Part shown: positions 7,662 through 16,180 of the stretch, piece by piece | How positions within the stretch are numbered: the first letter of the stretch is position 1 | Layout of the letters: every line of letters begins with the position of its first letter | Assembly (NCBI RefSeq): GCF_900114315.1 | Contig: NZ_FOSQ01000004.1 | Span: forward strand, 197,725-261,724 | Length of the DNA: 64,000 nt | Direction of reading: 5' to 3' | From: Falsiroseomonas stagni DSM 19981 | GTDB taxonomy: Bacteria > Pseudomonadota > Alphaproteobacteria > Acetobacterales > Acetobacteraceae | Made by a program: the position numbers and the translations under genes | The notes under the pieces: generated by a model | Databases searched by the model: none | What the model saw: only the letters and a program-made list of their open reading frames with translations | Told to the model about the DNA's origin: nothing

Positions 7662-8561
7662 ATGGTCACCGTCACGCCCAATGATTCCACCCTCGGCGCC
7701 AGCATCACCGGCCTCGATCTCTCGAAGCCCATGGGTGATGCCGATTTCGCCGCCGTGCTGCGCGCCCTCGGCCGCTACGGCGTGCTCTGCTTCCCGGGTC
7801 AGTTCCTGGAAAGCGCGGCGCTGCGCGACTTCTCCGCCCGCTTCGGCAGCATCCAGACCTCCATCACCGGCAAGTTCCAGGACAAGGACGTGCCGGAAGT
7901 CGGCTTCCTGTCCAACATCGTGGAGAACGGTGTCGCGCTCGGCATCAACGATGCCGGGCAGGACTGGCACACCGACATGTCCTACCGGGACACGATGGGC
8001 TTCGTGAATGTGCTGAACGCCTTCAAGGTGCCGAAGCGCAACGGCACGCCGCTGGGCAACACCATGTTCGCCAACATGCACGCGGCCTATGACGAACTTG
8101 ATCCTGCACTGAAGACGAAGCTGGCCGGCCTCACCGCCACGCATGACTTCAACAAGTTCTGGGACAAGATGGTCAGCCGCCCCGGCAGCATCCGTCCGCC
8201 GCTGACGGCGGAACAGCGCGCCAAGCGCCCGCCCTCGGTCCACCCGATCTTCCTGACCCACCCCATCACGGGCCGCCAGGTGCTCTACTGCAACCCCGGC
8301 TATGCCGTGCGGATCAATGAGCTGGATGAGGCCGAGAGCGACCGCATCCTCGACATCCTCTTCGCGCACCAGTTGGAGGATCGTTTCCTGCACACGCATG
8401 TCTGGACGGAAGGCGATGTGCTGATCTGGGACAATATCGGCACGCTGCACAACGCCATCCCGGACTACCTGCCGCATGAACACCGCCTGATGAAGCGCTG
8501 CCAGGTCATGGCGGACCAGGTCTTCCAGACCGATTTCATCCAGCGCGCCCTGGCCGCCTGA
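7662..8561 (+). CDS. TauD/TfdA-family Fe(II)/2-oxoglutarate dioxygenase
   Basis: The 299-residue enzyme should couple 2-oxoglutarate and oxygen to hydroxylation of a carboxylate or sulfonate substrate. The iron facial triad is visible as WHTDMSYR (His and Asp about residues 104-106) and a distal His in IGTLHNAIPDY; an arginine for 2-oxoglutarate lies in the C-terminal EHRLMKRCQ segment. The start is ATG 7662 behind a good AAGGGGAAA site; the longer frame upstream lacks one. It leads an operon with a FAH-type hydrolase, an Ldh-type dehydrogenase and a dipeptide-type binding protein. The substrate is unknown. Confidence 0.88.
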   Translation: MVTVTPNDSTLGASITGLDLSKPMGDADFAAVLRALGRYGVLCFPGQFLESAALRDFSARFGSIQTSITGKFQDKDVPEVGFLSNIVENGVALGINDAGQDWHTDMSYRDTMGFVNVLNAFKVPKRNGTPLGNTMFANMHAAYDELDPALKTKLAGLTATHDFNKFWDKMVSRPGSIRPPLTAEQRAKRPPSVHPIFLTHPITGRQVLYCNPGYAVRINELDEAESDRILDILFAHQLEDRFLHTHVWTEGDVLIWDNIGTLHNAIPDYLPHEHRLMKRCQVMADQVFQTDFIQRALAA

Positions 8562-8574
8562 GGACACCGACGAC

Positions 8575-9360
8575 ATGCGCTGGATCAAGTTCACCGCCGA
8601 GGGCCGCACGGCCTACGGCATCCTCGAAGGCGACCGCATCGCGGAAGTCGCGGGCGATCCCTTCGCGGGCTATGAGACGACCTCTCGCCGCCATGACCTG
8701 GCGGCGGTGAAGATCGAGGTTCCGCTGATCCCGCGCACCTTCTACGCCGCCGGCCTCAACTACGTGGAACATGTGATCGAGGGCGCGAAGAAGCGCGGCG
8801 AGACGCCGAACATCCCGACCAAGGCGGATATCGGCTACCGCGCCGTCAACGCCCTGATCGCCCATGGCGAGAACGTGGTGATCCCCGCCGATGCCGGGGA
8901 GAAGATCCACTATGAGGGCGAGATCGTCGCCGTCATCGGGAAGAAGGCGAAGAACCTTAGCGAGGCCGAGGCGCTGTCCTGCGTCATGGGCTGGACCATC
9001 GGCAACGATGTGTCGGAGCGGACCTGGCAGAAGAACGACCGCACCTTCTGGCGCGGCAAGAACACCGACACCTTCAAGCCCATGGGGCCCTGGATCGACA
9101 CCGATTTCGACATGGAGGCGGCCACCACCAATGTGCGCCTGAATGGCGAGATCCGCACCAGCTTCGCCACCGGCCATATGCTGTTCAGCACGGCGCATTT
9201 CATCAGCGTGATGACAAGATACCTGACGCTCTGGCCCGGCGACGTCATCTGGCTCGGCACCGATGGCGTCAGCCCCGACCTGAAGCATGGTGACGTTGTC
9301 GATGTGGAGATCACGGGCCTCGGCAATCTGCGAAACACCTTCGTGCGGGAAGGCCTGTGA
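8575..9360 (+). CDS. fumarylacetoacetate hydrolase (FAH) family protein
   Basis: The 261-residue protein has a FAH-fold catalytic domain from about residue 60 on. The divalent-metal acidic residues are in HYEGEIVAVIG and in GNDVSERTWQ, and family motifs YVEHV, KPMGPWI, MLFS and WLGTDG are present. Members cleave or decarboxylate acylpyruvates and 2-oxo-dienoates, or hydrate 2-oxopent-4-enoates. It follows the dioxygenase by 13 bases and precedes the Ldh-type gene with no gap, suggesting successive steps in breakdown of one 2-oxo acid. The exact reaction is not decidable from sequence. Confidence 0.9.
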   Translation: MRWIKFTAEGRTAYGILEGDRIAEVAGDPFAGYETTSRRHDLAAVKIEVPLIPRTFYAAGLNYVEHVIEGAKKRGETPNIPTKADIGYRAVNALIAHGENVVIPADAGEKIHYEGEIVAVIGKKAKNLSEAEALSCVMGWTIGNDVSERTWQKNDRTFWRGKNTDTFKPMGPWIDTDFDMEAATTNVRLNGEIRTSFATGHMLFSTAHFISVMTRYLTLWPGDVIWLGTDGVSPDLKHGDVVDVEITGLGNLRNTFVREGL

Positions 9361-9362
9361 CC

Positions 9363-10445
9363 ATGCTGGTGCAGGCCGACCGCGTGCGCGCGCAGATCGC
9401 CGCGATCCTCGACCGCTGGGGCATGTCCCCCGACCTCGCCGCCACGACGGTGGAGGCGATGACGGAGACCGATCTGCTGGGCGTGGACAGCCACGGCATC
9501 TCGATGCTCATGACCTATGAGAAGCGCGTGCAGGAAGGGAAGGTGAAGCTGACCGTCCCGCCGCGGATCGAGAAGCGCACCGCCTGCACCGCGCTGGTCG
9601 ATGGCGGCGATGGCCTCGGCCATCCCGTCTCCGCCTTCGCCATGAACCTGGCGGTGGATATGGCGAAGGAGGTCGGCGTCGGCGTCGTCGGCGTGCGCAA
9701 CTCCCATCATTTCGGCGCGGCCGGCGTCTATGCCCGCATCGCGGCGCGGCGCGGCGCCATCGGCATGGTCACCAGCGCCACGCGTGGCGTCGCCATGGTG
9801 CCGACGCGGGGCGCGATGCCGGTGCTCGGCACCAACCCGCTGGCCTTCGCGGCGCCGGCGAAGCGCAACCGCGACTTCGTGCTGGACATGGCCACCACCA
9901 CGACCGCGGCCGGCAAGGTGAAGGTCTACGACCTCAACAACAAGCCGCTGCCCTCCGGCTGGGTGCTGGAAGCCGATGGCACGCCCGTGCAGGACCCGAA
10001 GCGCGGCATGCAGGTGGTGTTCGACGAAGCCGCTGGCGGCCTCTCTCCGCTGGGTGGCAGCCCGGAGATGGCGAGCCACAAGGGCTATGGCCTGGCGATG
10101 ATGGTCCACATCCTGGGCGGCACGCTGGTCGGCGCCTCCTTCTCCCCCATCCGCAACCGCACCCAGAAGCCCGAGGATCCCGACAGGCTCGGCCATTTCT
10201 TCATGGCGATCGATCCCGCCGCCTTCCGCGAAGCGGGTGATTTCGAGAACGACCTGGATGACGTGATCGACGTGCTGCACGCCACGCCGGCCTCCGACCC
10301 CGCGCGCCCCGTGCTGGTGGCGGGCGATCCGGAGGAAGCCGAACGGCAGCGCCGGCTGGAACACGGGATACCCATCCCGGAGGCGCTGGACCGGCACATC
10401 CGCGCCATCTGCGAACGCAGCGGGGCGCCATACCTCTTGAGCTGA
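9363..10445 (+). CDS. Ldh family NAD(P)-dependent malate/lactate-type dehydrogenase
   Basis: The 360-residue enzyme belongs to the type-2 malate/L-lactate dehydrogenase family (YlbC/ComC/DpkA-like), which reduces 2-oxo acids or cyclic imines with NAD(P)H. The substrate-binding VDSHGISM block (about residues 40-47), the NSHHFGAAG segment with catalytic His, and GTNPLAFAAPA are clear. I chose ATG 9363 because GGGAAGG lies nine bases before it; GTG 9357 overlaps the previous stop but is too close to that site. With the upstream dioxygenase and FAH enzyme it probably interconverts a 2-oxo and a 2-hydroxy acid. Confidence 0.9.
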   Translation: MLVQADRVRAQIAAILDRWGMSPDLAATTVEAMTETDLLGVDSHGISMLMTYEKRVQEGKVKLTVPPRIEKRTACTALVDGGDGLGHPVSAFAMNLAVDMAKEVGVGVVGVRNSHHFGAAGVYARIAARRGAIGMVTSATRGVAMVPTRGAMPVLGTNPLAFAAPAKRNRDFVLDMATTTTAAGKVKVYDLNNKPLPSGWVLEADGTPVQDPKRGMQVVFDEAAGGLSPLGGSPEMASHKGYGLAMMVHILGGTLVGASFSPIRNRTQKPEDPDRLGHFFMAIDPAAFREAGDFENDLDDVIDVLHATPASDPARPVLVAGDPEEAERQRRLEHGIPIPEALDRHIRAICERSGAPYLLS

Positions 10446-10474
10446 CAACGAAGAACACGAACGGGGAGGCAGGA

Positions 10475-12034
10475 ATGAAGAAGACAGGGATGGTCGCCGC
10501 GGCACTGCTGCTGGCGGCGGGCGCGGATGCGCAGACGCTGCGCATGGGAGTCGGCGCGCAGATCACCTCCGCCGATCCGCATTTCCACAACATCTCGCCC
10601 AACAACGCCTTCGCCTCCATGGTCTTCGACAACCTGCTGGAGACGGATGCGAATGCGCGGCTGATCCCGATGCTGGCGGAAAGCTGGCGCACGGTCGCGC
10701 CCGATGTATGGGAATTCAAGCTCCGCCGCGGCGTGCGTTTCCACAACGGGAACGACTTCACGGCGGAGGACGTGGCCTTCACGCTGGAACGCATCCCGCA
10801 GGTCGTGAACAGCCCGGGGTCCTTCCGCACCTATACCCAGGCCATCCGCGGCGTGGAGATCGTGGACAGCCACACCATCCGCTTCCGTACCAATGGCCCC
10901 GCGCCTTTGGTGCCGACGGACCTCGCCCAGGTCCCGATGCTGGATCGGGAGACCCATACCGGCGTGACGACGGAAGCCTTCAACACCGGCCGCGCCACCA
11001 TCGGCACCGGTCCCTTCCGGCTGCAGAGCTTCCGCAGCGGCGACCGCGCGGAGCTGGTCCGCAACGACGAATACTGGGGCCGCCGCCCCGCTTTCGCCAC
11101 CATCGACTACCGCATGATCACCAATGATGCCGGCCGTACCGCGTCGCTGCTGGCGGGCGACGTGGACATCATCGACCAGGTGCCGACGCCGGACATCGAG
11201 AGGCTGCGCCGCAACGATCGGCTGACGCTCAGCGAGATCGATGCCATGCGCTACATCTATCTCGCCATGGACCACATGCGCAGCGGGCCGTCCCCCTTCA
11301 TCACGGACAATGAAGGCCGCCCGCTGGACCGCAACCCGCTGAAGGATGTGCGGGTCCGACGCGCGCTTTCGCTCGCGATCGATCGCGCGGCCATCGTCTC
11401 CCGCGTCATGGAAGGGGCCGCCACCGCCACGGTGCAGGTCATGCCGCCGGGTGCCATCGGCTATGTGCCGGACCTGCCCGTGCCGCGCGCGGATGCCGAT
11501 ACGGCGCGGTCGCTGCTGGCCGAGGCCGGCTATCCCAACGGCTTCCGCCTGACCGTGCACGGTCCCAATGATCGCTACCCCAATGACGCGCGGATCGTGC
11601 AGGCGGTCAGCCAGATGTGGACGCGCATCGGCATCCGCACGCAGGTCGATGTCGCGCCCTATGCCAGCTTCATCGCCCGCGCCAGCCGGCAGGAGTTTTC
11701 GGCCTTCCTGGTCTCCTGGGGGTCATCGACGGGTGAGCCGATGGCGGGCCTGCGCAGCGTTGCCGCCACCTTCGACCAGGCGCGCGGCACGGGGGCCGTG
11801 AATCGCGGACGCTATTCCAACCCGGCCTTCGACGCCGCCCTCGCCGCCGCCGCCAATGAACTGGACGATGCGAAGCGGGAGGCGATGCTCCAGGACGCGA
11901 CGCGCATGCTGATCGCCGATGTCGGCATCATCAGCACGCATCTCCAGAAGAACATCTGGGCCATGCGCCGCGGCATCGCGCATGAGGCGCGGGTGGATGA
12001 ACGCACCCGCGCCCAGGATGTGAGCCTCCGCTAA
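10475..12034 (+). CDS. ABC transporter substrate-binding protein, family 5 (dipeptide/nickel type)
   Basis: The 519-residue periplasmic binding protein has a signal peptide (MKKTGMVAAALLLAAGADA) and the DppA/OppA architecture. The family signature is seen in WEFKLRRGVRFHNGNDFTAEDVAF, and the FTLERI, GTGPFRLQSF and VRRALSLAIDR segments follow. It closes the operon that starts with the dioxygenase, so its ligand is likely that pathway's substrate; family 5 proteins also carry opines, glutathione and small acids. No permease or ATPase gene is nearby. It converges with the beta-lactamase-like gene and their stop codons overlap. Confidence 0.9.
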   Translation: MKKTGMVAAALLLAAGADAQTLRMGVGAQITSADPHFHNISPNNAFASMVFDNLLETDANARLIPMLAESWRTVAPDVWEFKLRRGVRFHNGNDFTAEDVAFTLERIPQVVNSPGSFRTYTQAIRGVEIVDSHTIRFRTNGPAPLVPTDLAQVPMLDRETHTGVTTEAFNTGRATIGTGPFRLQSFRSGDRAELVRNDEYWGRRPAFATIDYRMITNDAGRTASLLAGDVDIIDQVPTPDIERLRRNDRLTLSEIDAMRYIYLAMDHMRSGPSPFITDNEGRPLDRNPLKDVRVRRALSLAIDRAAIVSRVMEGAATATVQVMPPGAIGYVPDLPVPRADADTARSLLAEAGYPNGFRLTVHGPNDRYPNDARIVQAVSQMWTRIGIRTQVDVAPYASFIARASRQEFSAFLVSWGSSTGEPMAGLRSVAATFDQARGTGAVNRGRYSNPAFDAALAAAANELDDAKREAMLQDATRMLIADVGIISTHLQKNIWAMRRGIAHEARVDERTRAQDVSLR

Positions 12035-12876
12035 CGCTTCAGCTCGTCCCACGCCGCGCGCGCCACGCGGCCGATGGTGGCAAAGCTGGCCGCGAAGCCG
12101 GGCATCCCGTCCGGCATCGTGTCCGGCACCCAATCCGTGGCGGCGGCCAGGATGAACAGCGGCTTGTCGCCGTCATAGACGATGCCGGCGTCCATCCGCC
12201 CGCGCCGGCCACGGCCGGTCTTGTGGGCGACCTTGGTGCCGAAGGGCAGCAGGTTCGGGATGAGGTTGCGGAGCAGCTGCCAGGTCAGGATCTGCAGGCC
12301 CAGCCGGCAGAGGTCGGAGGAGCAGTGCAGCTTCGCCGCTGCGGCCTCATCCGTCGTGCCGCGCAGGATGGCGTGCAGCAGGTTCACCTGGTCCGCCTGC
12401 GTGGTGCTGGCCGTCGCTTCCACCGGATGGTCCCACCCGATGCCGAGCGGCGGGATCAGCCCGCGATGCCGCGTGCCGGTCATGCCGATCGCCTGGCAGT
12501 ATTCGTCCATCGCGCCGGGGCCGAGGCGTTCCAGCACCACCTGGGTGCAGACATTGTCGCTGGTGATGATCATGTTCACCAGCACGTCGCGGAAGGGAAT
12601 GACGCAATCCGGTGTCATGTAGCGGTAGGTGCCGGAGGCCACGTCCTTCTGCAGCCGCGCCTCCAGCGTCACGGGCTCATCCAGCCGCAGCTTGCCCGCC
12701 TGCACGGCGGCCAGCGCCGCCATCATGATGGAGATCTTGCGCACGCTGGCCGATGGCGTCTCCACCGATCCCTCGCGGTCGATCTCCTGGCCCGTCGCGA
12801 GGTCGCGCAGGAAGTAGCGCGTCTTGAAGGGCTGCTCGTCGCAAATGGCGTCGAGCCTGGCCTTGAGCTGTTGCAC
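12031..12876 (-). CDS. class A beta-lactamase-like serine hydrolase without signal peptide
   Basis: The 281-residue protein carries all three penicillin-recognising motifs: SVRK (S44-K47, the SxxK nucleophile), SDN (106-108) and KTG (219-221). The fold extends over the whole length as in class A beta-lactamases. There is no N-terminal export signal: the chain begins MQQLKARLDAICDEQ. Bona fide resistance enzymes act in the periplasm, so this is more likely a cytoplasmic serine hydrolase or amidase. The class A general base (ExxLN) is not obvious; E153 in VEATAS is the nearest candidate. Confidence 0.85.
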   Translation of the reverse strand: MQQLKARLDAICDEQPFKTRYFLRDLATGQEIDREGSVETPSASVRKISIMMAALAAVQAGKLRLDEPVTLEARLQKDVASGTYRYMTPDCVIPFRDVLVNMIITSDNVCTQVVLERLGPGAMDEYCQAIGMTGTRHRGLIPPLGIGWDHPVEATASTTQADQVNLLHAILRGTTDEAAAAKLHCSSDLCRLGLQILTWQLLRNLIPNLLPFGTKVAHKTGRGRRGRMDAGIVYDGDKPLFILAAATDWVPDTMPDGMPGFAASFATIGRVARAAWDELKR

Positions 12877-13062
12877 CCGCTTCCTCCTGCTGTCCTGGTT
12901 CGCAACTCTAGGACGGGGGCCGGGGGCTGGCTACCGGAGGGTAGCCGGGAGCGCTGGGCGAAAGGAAAGGGAGGAAAATACCGTAGGTTGCCACCGCCCC
13001 CCCTTTCATGGGATTGCCTCGGGGTGGAGAGGGCGGCGCGTCGCTGCCCCCGCCCGGCCGGT

Positions 13063-13136
13063 CGGGGCGTGGCGCAGCCTGGTAGCGCGCCTGTTTTGGG
13101 TACAGGAGGTCGTGGGTTCGAGTCCCGCCGCCCCGA
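13063..13136 (+). tRNA. tRNA-Pro (anticodon TGG)
   Basis: The cloverleaf closes completely. The acceptor arms CGGGGCG and CGCCCCG pair over 7 bp, with discriminator A at 13136. The D-arm is GCGC/GCGC, and the anticodon arm CCTGT/ACAGG has loop TTTGGGT with TGG at the anticodon. The T-arm carries GTTCGAGTC. CCA is not encoded. TGG reads proline CCN codons by wobble. Confidence 0.95.
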
Positions 13137-13213
13137 TGCCGCCGCTTTCCCGCAGGCCCCGCCGGGTGTATTCTTGGCGCCCAAGCACCACTCCTTAGGA
13201 AGAGCGTCGCCGC

Positions 13214-13540
13214 ATGTCGCGCGAAAGCCAGACCGCCCGCATCTACCGCCAGCCGAAATCCGCCATGCAGTCCGGCCGCGCCCGCACCGCCGACTGGGTC
13301 CTGGCCTTCGCGCCGCTCGGCCCGAAGCGCATCGACCCGCTGATGGGCTGGTCGGGGTCGGGCGACACCAATGCCCAGGTCAGCCTGCGCTTCCCCAGCC
13401 AGGAAGCCGCCATCGCCTATGCGCAGGCCCGCGGCATTCCCTATGACGTCGAAGCGACCCCGGTGGTGAAGGCCGACATCAAGCCCAAGGCCTATGCCGA
13501 CAATTTCCGCTTCGGCCGCACCGAGAACTGGAGCCACTGA
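13214..13540 (+). CDS. NADH dehydrogenase accessory subunit, NDUFS4-like (ETC complex I subunit)
   Basis: The 108-residue protein belongs to the alphaproteobacterial and mitochondrial complex I accessory subunit family (NDUFS4, 18 kDa). The hallmarks are the N-terminal ARIYRQPKSAMQSGRA, WVLAF, the central PLMGWSGSGDT, the SLRFPSQEAAIAYAQARGI block and the C-terminal YADNFRFGRTENWSH. It acts at the matrix-arm interface of respiratory complex I. It stands alone between two tRNA genes, away from a nuo operon, as is common in this bacterial class. The start is ATG 13214 with AGGAAGAG upstream. Confidence 0.95.
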   Translation: MSRESQTARIYRQPKSAMQSGRARTADWVLAFAPLGPKRIDPLMGWSGSGDTNAQVSLRFPSQEAAIAYAQARGIPYDVEATPVVKADIKPKAYADNFRFGRTENWSH

Positions 13541-13562
13541 GCCGACCGCCTCGCGGCCTTCT

Positions 13563-13636
13563 GCACCCGTAGCTCAGCTGGATAGAGCATCGGATTTCTA
13601 CTCCGTAGGTCGGGGGTTCGAATCCCTCCGGGTGCG
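13563..13636 (+). tRNA. tRNA-Arg (anticodon TCT)
   Basis: The acceptor arms GCACCCG and CGGGTGC pair over 7 bp, with discriminator G at 13636. The D-arm is GCTC/GAGC. The anticodon arm CGGA/TCCG with loop TTTCTAC places TCT at positions 34-36, reading AGA/AGG. The T-arm contains GTTCGAATC. CCA is not encoded. The 3' end is only three bases from the stop codon of the convergent LysR gene. Confidence 0.95.
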
Positions 13637-13639
13637 TGC

Positions 13640-14503
13640 CTACCCCACCACCAGCTTGAGCAGCGGGTTGGGGAAGCGCCTGCGGCGCGTGATGGCGTAG
13701 AACGCCTCATGCACCGCGGGCAGGCGGCAATGTTCCACCAGCACGCCGGCCTCCAGCTCATCCACCACCACCACCGGCGGCACCAGCGTCACCGCGCCTG
13801 ATTCGCGGGCCAGCAGGCGCAGCATGGCCATGTCGTCGACCTCCGCCAGCAGGCGGGGCGTGATGCCGGCCGCATCCATCAGCCGGTCGAAGCCGGCGCG
13901 CAGCGTGCTGCCGCGGCCGGGCAGCACCAGGGCTTCGGTTGCCATGTCCTCCGGAAAGCGCAGTGGCGTCGCGCGCTTGCGCCCCACCAGGCTCACCGGC
14001 TGGTCCGCCACCAGCGTGTTCTGCCATTCGCTGCCGGCGCCGATCGTCGCGGGCTGGTTCGCCAGAACCAGGTCCAGCGCATGGCCCTCCAGCTGCCCCA
14101 GCAGGTCCTCGAAGGCGCCGGAGCGGATCTCCAGCCCCACCTCCGCCTGGCCCAGCAGGGGGCGCAGCAGGTTGAGCTGGAAGTTGCGCGACAGCGTCGC
14201 CACCGCGCCTACCCGAAGCACCTGCCGGCGGCCCGGCGCCAGCCCCTTCAGCGTGTCCAGCAATTCCTCACCGGACCGGAACACCGTCTCCGCATGGGAA
14301 AGGGCGATGCGCCCCGCTTCGGTCAGCAGCAGGCCGCGCCCGCGGCGGTCGAACAGCTTCTGGCCCAGCTGCGCCTCCAGCGCCGCCACCTGCACCGACA
14401 GGGCGGATGGCGAGACGTTCAGCAGCTGCGCCGCGCGCGTCAGCGACCCCTCCCGCGCCACGGCGTGGAAGTAGCGGAGGTGGTGGTAGTTCAGCGCGGC
14501 CAT
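13640..14503 (-). CDS. LysR-family transcriptional regulator divergent from dabB-dabA
   Basis: The 287-residue LysR regulator has an N-terminal winged HTH (SLTRAAQLLNVSPSALSVQVAALE, within residues 18-43) and a periplasmic-binding-like effector domain from about residue 90. The N-terminus MAALNYHHLRYFHAVAREG resembles NhaR/LysR relatives. The start is ATG 14503, upstream of which the frame has no supporting features. Divergent placement opposite dabB, with a T-N11-A palindrome in the 100-base gap, makes it the likely activator of the inorganic-carbon genes, analogous to CbbR or CcmR control elsewhere. The effector is unknown. Confidence 0.9.
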   Translation of the reverse strand: MAALNYHHLRYFHAVAREGSLTRAAQLLNVSPSALSVQVAALEAQLGQKLFDRRGRGLLLTEAGRIALSHAETVFRSGEELLDTLKGLAPGRRQVLRVGAVATLSRNFQLNLLRPLLGQAEVGLEIRSGAFEDLLGQLEGHALDLVLANQPATIGAGSEWQNTLVADQPVSLVGRKRATPLRFPEDMATEALVLPGRGSTLRAGFDRLMDAAGITPRLLAEVDDMAMLRLLARESGAVTLVPPVVVVDELEAGVLVEHCRLPAVHEAFYAITRRRRFPNPLLKLVVG

Positions 14504-14550
14504 GCCGTCCTTTCTGTCTGATAGAACGATCGGTTTCAATCTTTGAATTT

Positions 14551-14569
14551 TTCGGAATTGATTACCGAA
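14551..14569. promoter_or_regulatory. LysR-type binding-site candidate
   Basis: TTCGG-N9-CCGAA is a perfect inverted repeat that contains the T-N11-A core expected of LysR regulators. It lies 35 bases upstream of the dabB start and 48 bases from the lysR start. It stands in an AT-richer patch, the only one for several kilobases. Binding by the adjacent LysR protein is inferred from position. Confidence 0.5.
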
Positions 14570-14603
14570 GCTACATCCGCGCCTCCCCACCACGGAGGCT
14601 CCC

Positions 14604-16166
14604 TTGTCCGCCTGGCTGATCCTGCTCGCGCCCCTGGCCCCGGCCCTGGTGGCCTGCCTGCCCCGTCCTGACGAGGCACCGCGACGCATGGCGATGCTGT
14701 CCATCGCGGCCGCGCTGCTCGCGCTCGCGGTGGCGGCGGTCACGGCGGTGTCGGTCGCGATCGGCGGGCGGATCACGACGCCGACGCTGGGCGCGGCTGG
14801 AATCGGGCTCGGCCTGCACATCGATGGCCTCTCCGCCGCCGTCTTCCTGCTGGTGGCCTTCATCGGCACGGTGGTGCTGCGCTACTCGAAGAACTACCTG
14901 GCGGGGGATCCGGGGCAGGGGCGCTTCCTGCGCTGGATGTCGGTGACGCTGGCCGCCGTGCTGCTGCTGACCATCGCGGGCAATCTGGCGCTGTTCTTCC
15001 TGGCCTGGGTCGCGACCTCCATCGGGCTCAACAGGCTGCTGCTGTTCTACCCGCACCGGCTTGGGGCGGAGCTGGCGGCCAAGAAGAAGTTCATCGCCAG
15101 CCGCGTCGGCGACCTCTGCCTGCTGATGGCCGCCTGCCTGCTGCTGGGCGCCTTCGGCACGCTGGAATTCGCGCCCCTCTTCGCCGCGGCGAAGGGCCAT
15201 GCGCCGGCTGACCTGCCGACCATCCTCGCGGGGCTGCTCATGGTGGCGGCGGCGCTGCTGAAATCCGCGCAGCTGCCGGTGCATGGCTGGCTGGTGGAGG
15301 TGATGGAGACGCCCACCCCCGTCTCCGCCCTGCTGCATGCCGGTATCATCAATGCCGGCGGCTTCCTGGTGCTGCGCATGGCGGACCTCGTCGTCCTTTC
15401 CGCGCCGGCGATGGAGATGCTGGTCGTGGTCGGCGGCGCCACCGCGCTGTTCGGGTCACTGGTGATGCTGACGCAGACCTCGGTGAAGGCGCAGCTGGCC
15501 TACAGCACGGTCGCGCAGATGGGCTTCATGATGCTGCAATGCGGGCTTGGCGCCTTCGCCGCGGCGGCGCTGCATCTGCTGGCCCATTCGCTCTACAAGG
15601 CGCATGCCTTCCTCGGTTCCGGCAGCGTTGTGGACCAGGCGCGCGCGGCCTGGGTGCCGCAGGGCGCGCCGCATCCCGCCCGTGTCGGCCTGGCGCTGGC
15701 CGCAGCGCTGGCCGCCTTCGCGGTGGTGGCGGGGCTGGCGGGCTGGGATCCCGTCTCCCACCCCGCGTCCTTCGTGCTCGGCGCGGTGCTGGTGATGGGT
15801 CTCGTCCATCTCGGCGCCCAGGCCTTCGAGGGTGTCTCCGCCCCCGCCTTGGCCGGGCGCGTGGCCGGGCTGGCCGCGCTGGTGGCGGTGGCCTGGTTCG
15901 CCCTGCAGGGCGCCGCGCAGCATGTCTTCGGCGCCAGCCTGCCGCCGGCGCCGGCGCTGCGCGGGCCCTTCGACGCGGCGCTGCTGGTGCTGGTCGTCGC
16001 CAGCTTCGCGGGCGTCATGCTCTTCCAATCCGCCATGGCGGCCCCGGGGCAGGGCCAGGCGGGGCAGCGCTTCTGGCTGGCCGCCCATGTCCATCTCTCC
16101 GCCGGCCTCTACCTCAACACCCTTGCCAACCGGCTCGTGCTGCGGCTCTGGCCCGCGCGGTCGTGA
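14604..16166 (+). CDS. dabB: DabB-like proton-conducting membrane subunit (NuoL/MrpA family)
   Basis: The 520-residue polytopic protein of the NuoL/MrpA antiporter family has about 13-15 hydrophobic segments. It is shorter than NuoL (about 610 residues) and lacks the long lateral helix, as expected for DabB. Proton-path lysines are visible in LLKSAQLPVHGWLVEVMETPTPVSAL... (TM7 region) and in SLYKAHAFLGSG. The start is TTG 14604, seven bases after GGAGG. Paired with DabA it forms the energised CO2-trapping DAB complex in the cytoplasmic membrane. No other nuo genes are nearby, which argues against a respiratory subunit. Confidence 0.92.
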   Translation: MSAWLILLAPLAPALVACLPRPDEAPRRMAMLSIAAALLALAVAAVTAVSVAIGGRITTPTLGAAGIGLGLHIDGLSAAVFLLVAFIGTVVLRYSKNYLAGDPGQGRFLRWMSVTLAAVLLLTIAGNLALFFLAWVATSIGLNRLLLFYPHRLGAELAAKKKFIASRVGDLCLLMAACLLLGAFGTLEFAPLFAAAKGHAPADLPTILAGLLMVAAALLKSAQLPVHGWLVEVMETPTPVSALLHAGIINAGGFLVLRMADLVVLSAPAMEMLVVVGGATALFGSLVMLTQTSVKAQLAYSTVAQMGFMMLQCGLGAFAAAALHLLAHSLYKAHAFLGSGSVVDQARAAWVPQGAPHPARVGLALAAALAAFAVVAGLAGWDPVSHPASFVLGAVLVMGLVHLGAQAFEGVSAPALAGRVAGLAALVAVAWFALQGAAQHVFGASLPPAPALRGPFDAALLVLVVASFAGVMLFQSAMAAPGQGQAGQRFWLAAHVHLSAGLYLNTLANRLVLRLWPARS

Positions 16167-16180
16167 CGGGAATCGATGCC

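Noticed and set aside
10085-11560. 491-residue frame antisense to the peptide-binding protein
   Set aside because: No recognisable motif; the sense product has a signal peptide and family 5 signature.
12908-13537. minus-strand frame across tRNA-Pro and the NDUFS4-like gene
   Set aside because: It runs through a tRNA and antisense to a recognised protein.
14604-16166. complex I subunit NuoL
   Set aside because: It is shorter than NuoL, lacks the lateral helix, has no nuo neighbours and is paired with dabA.
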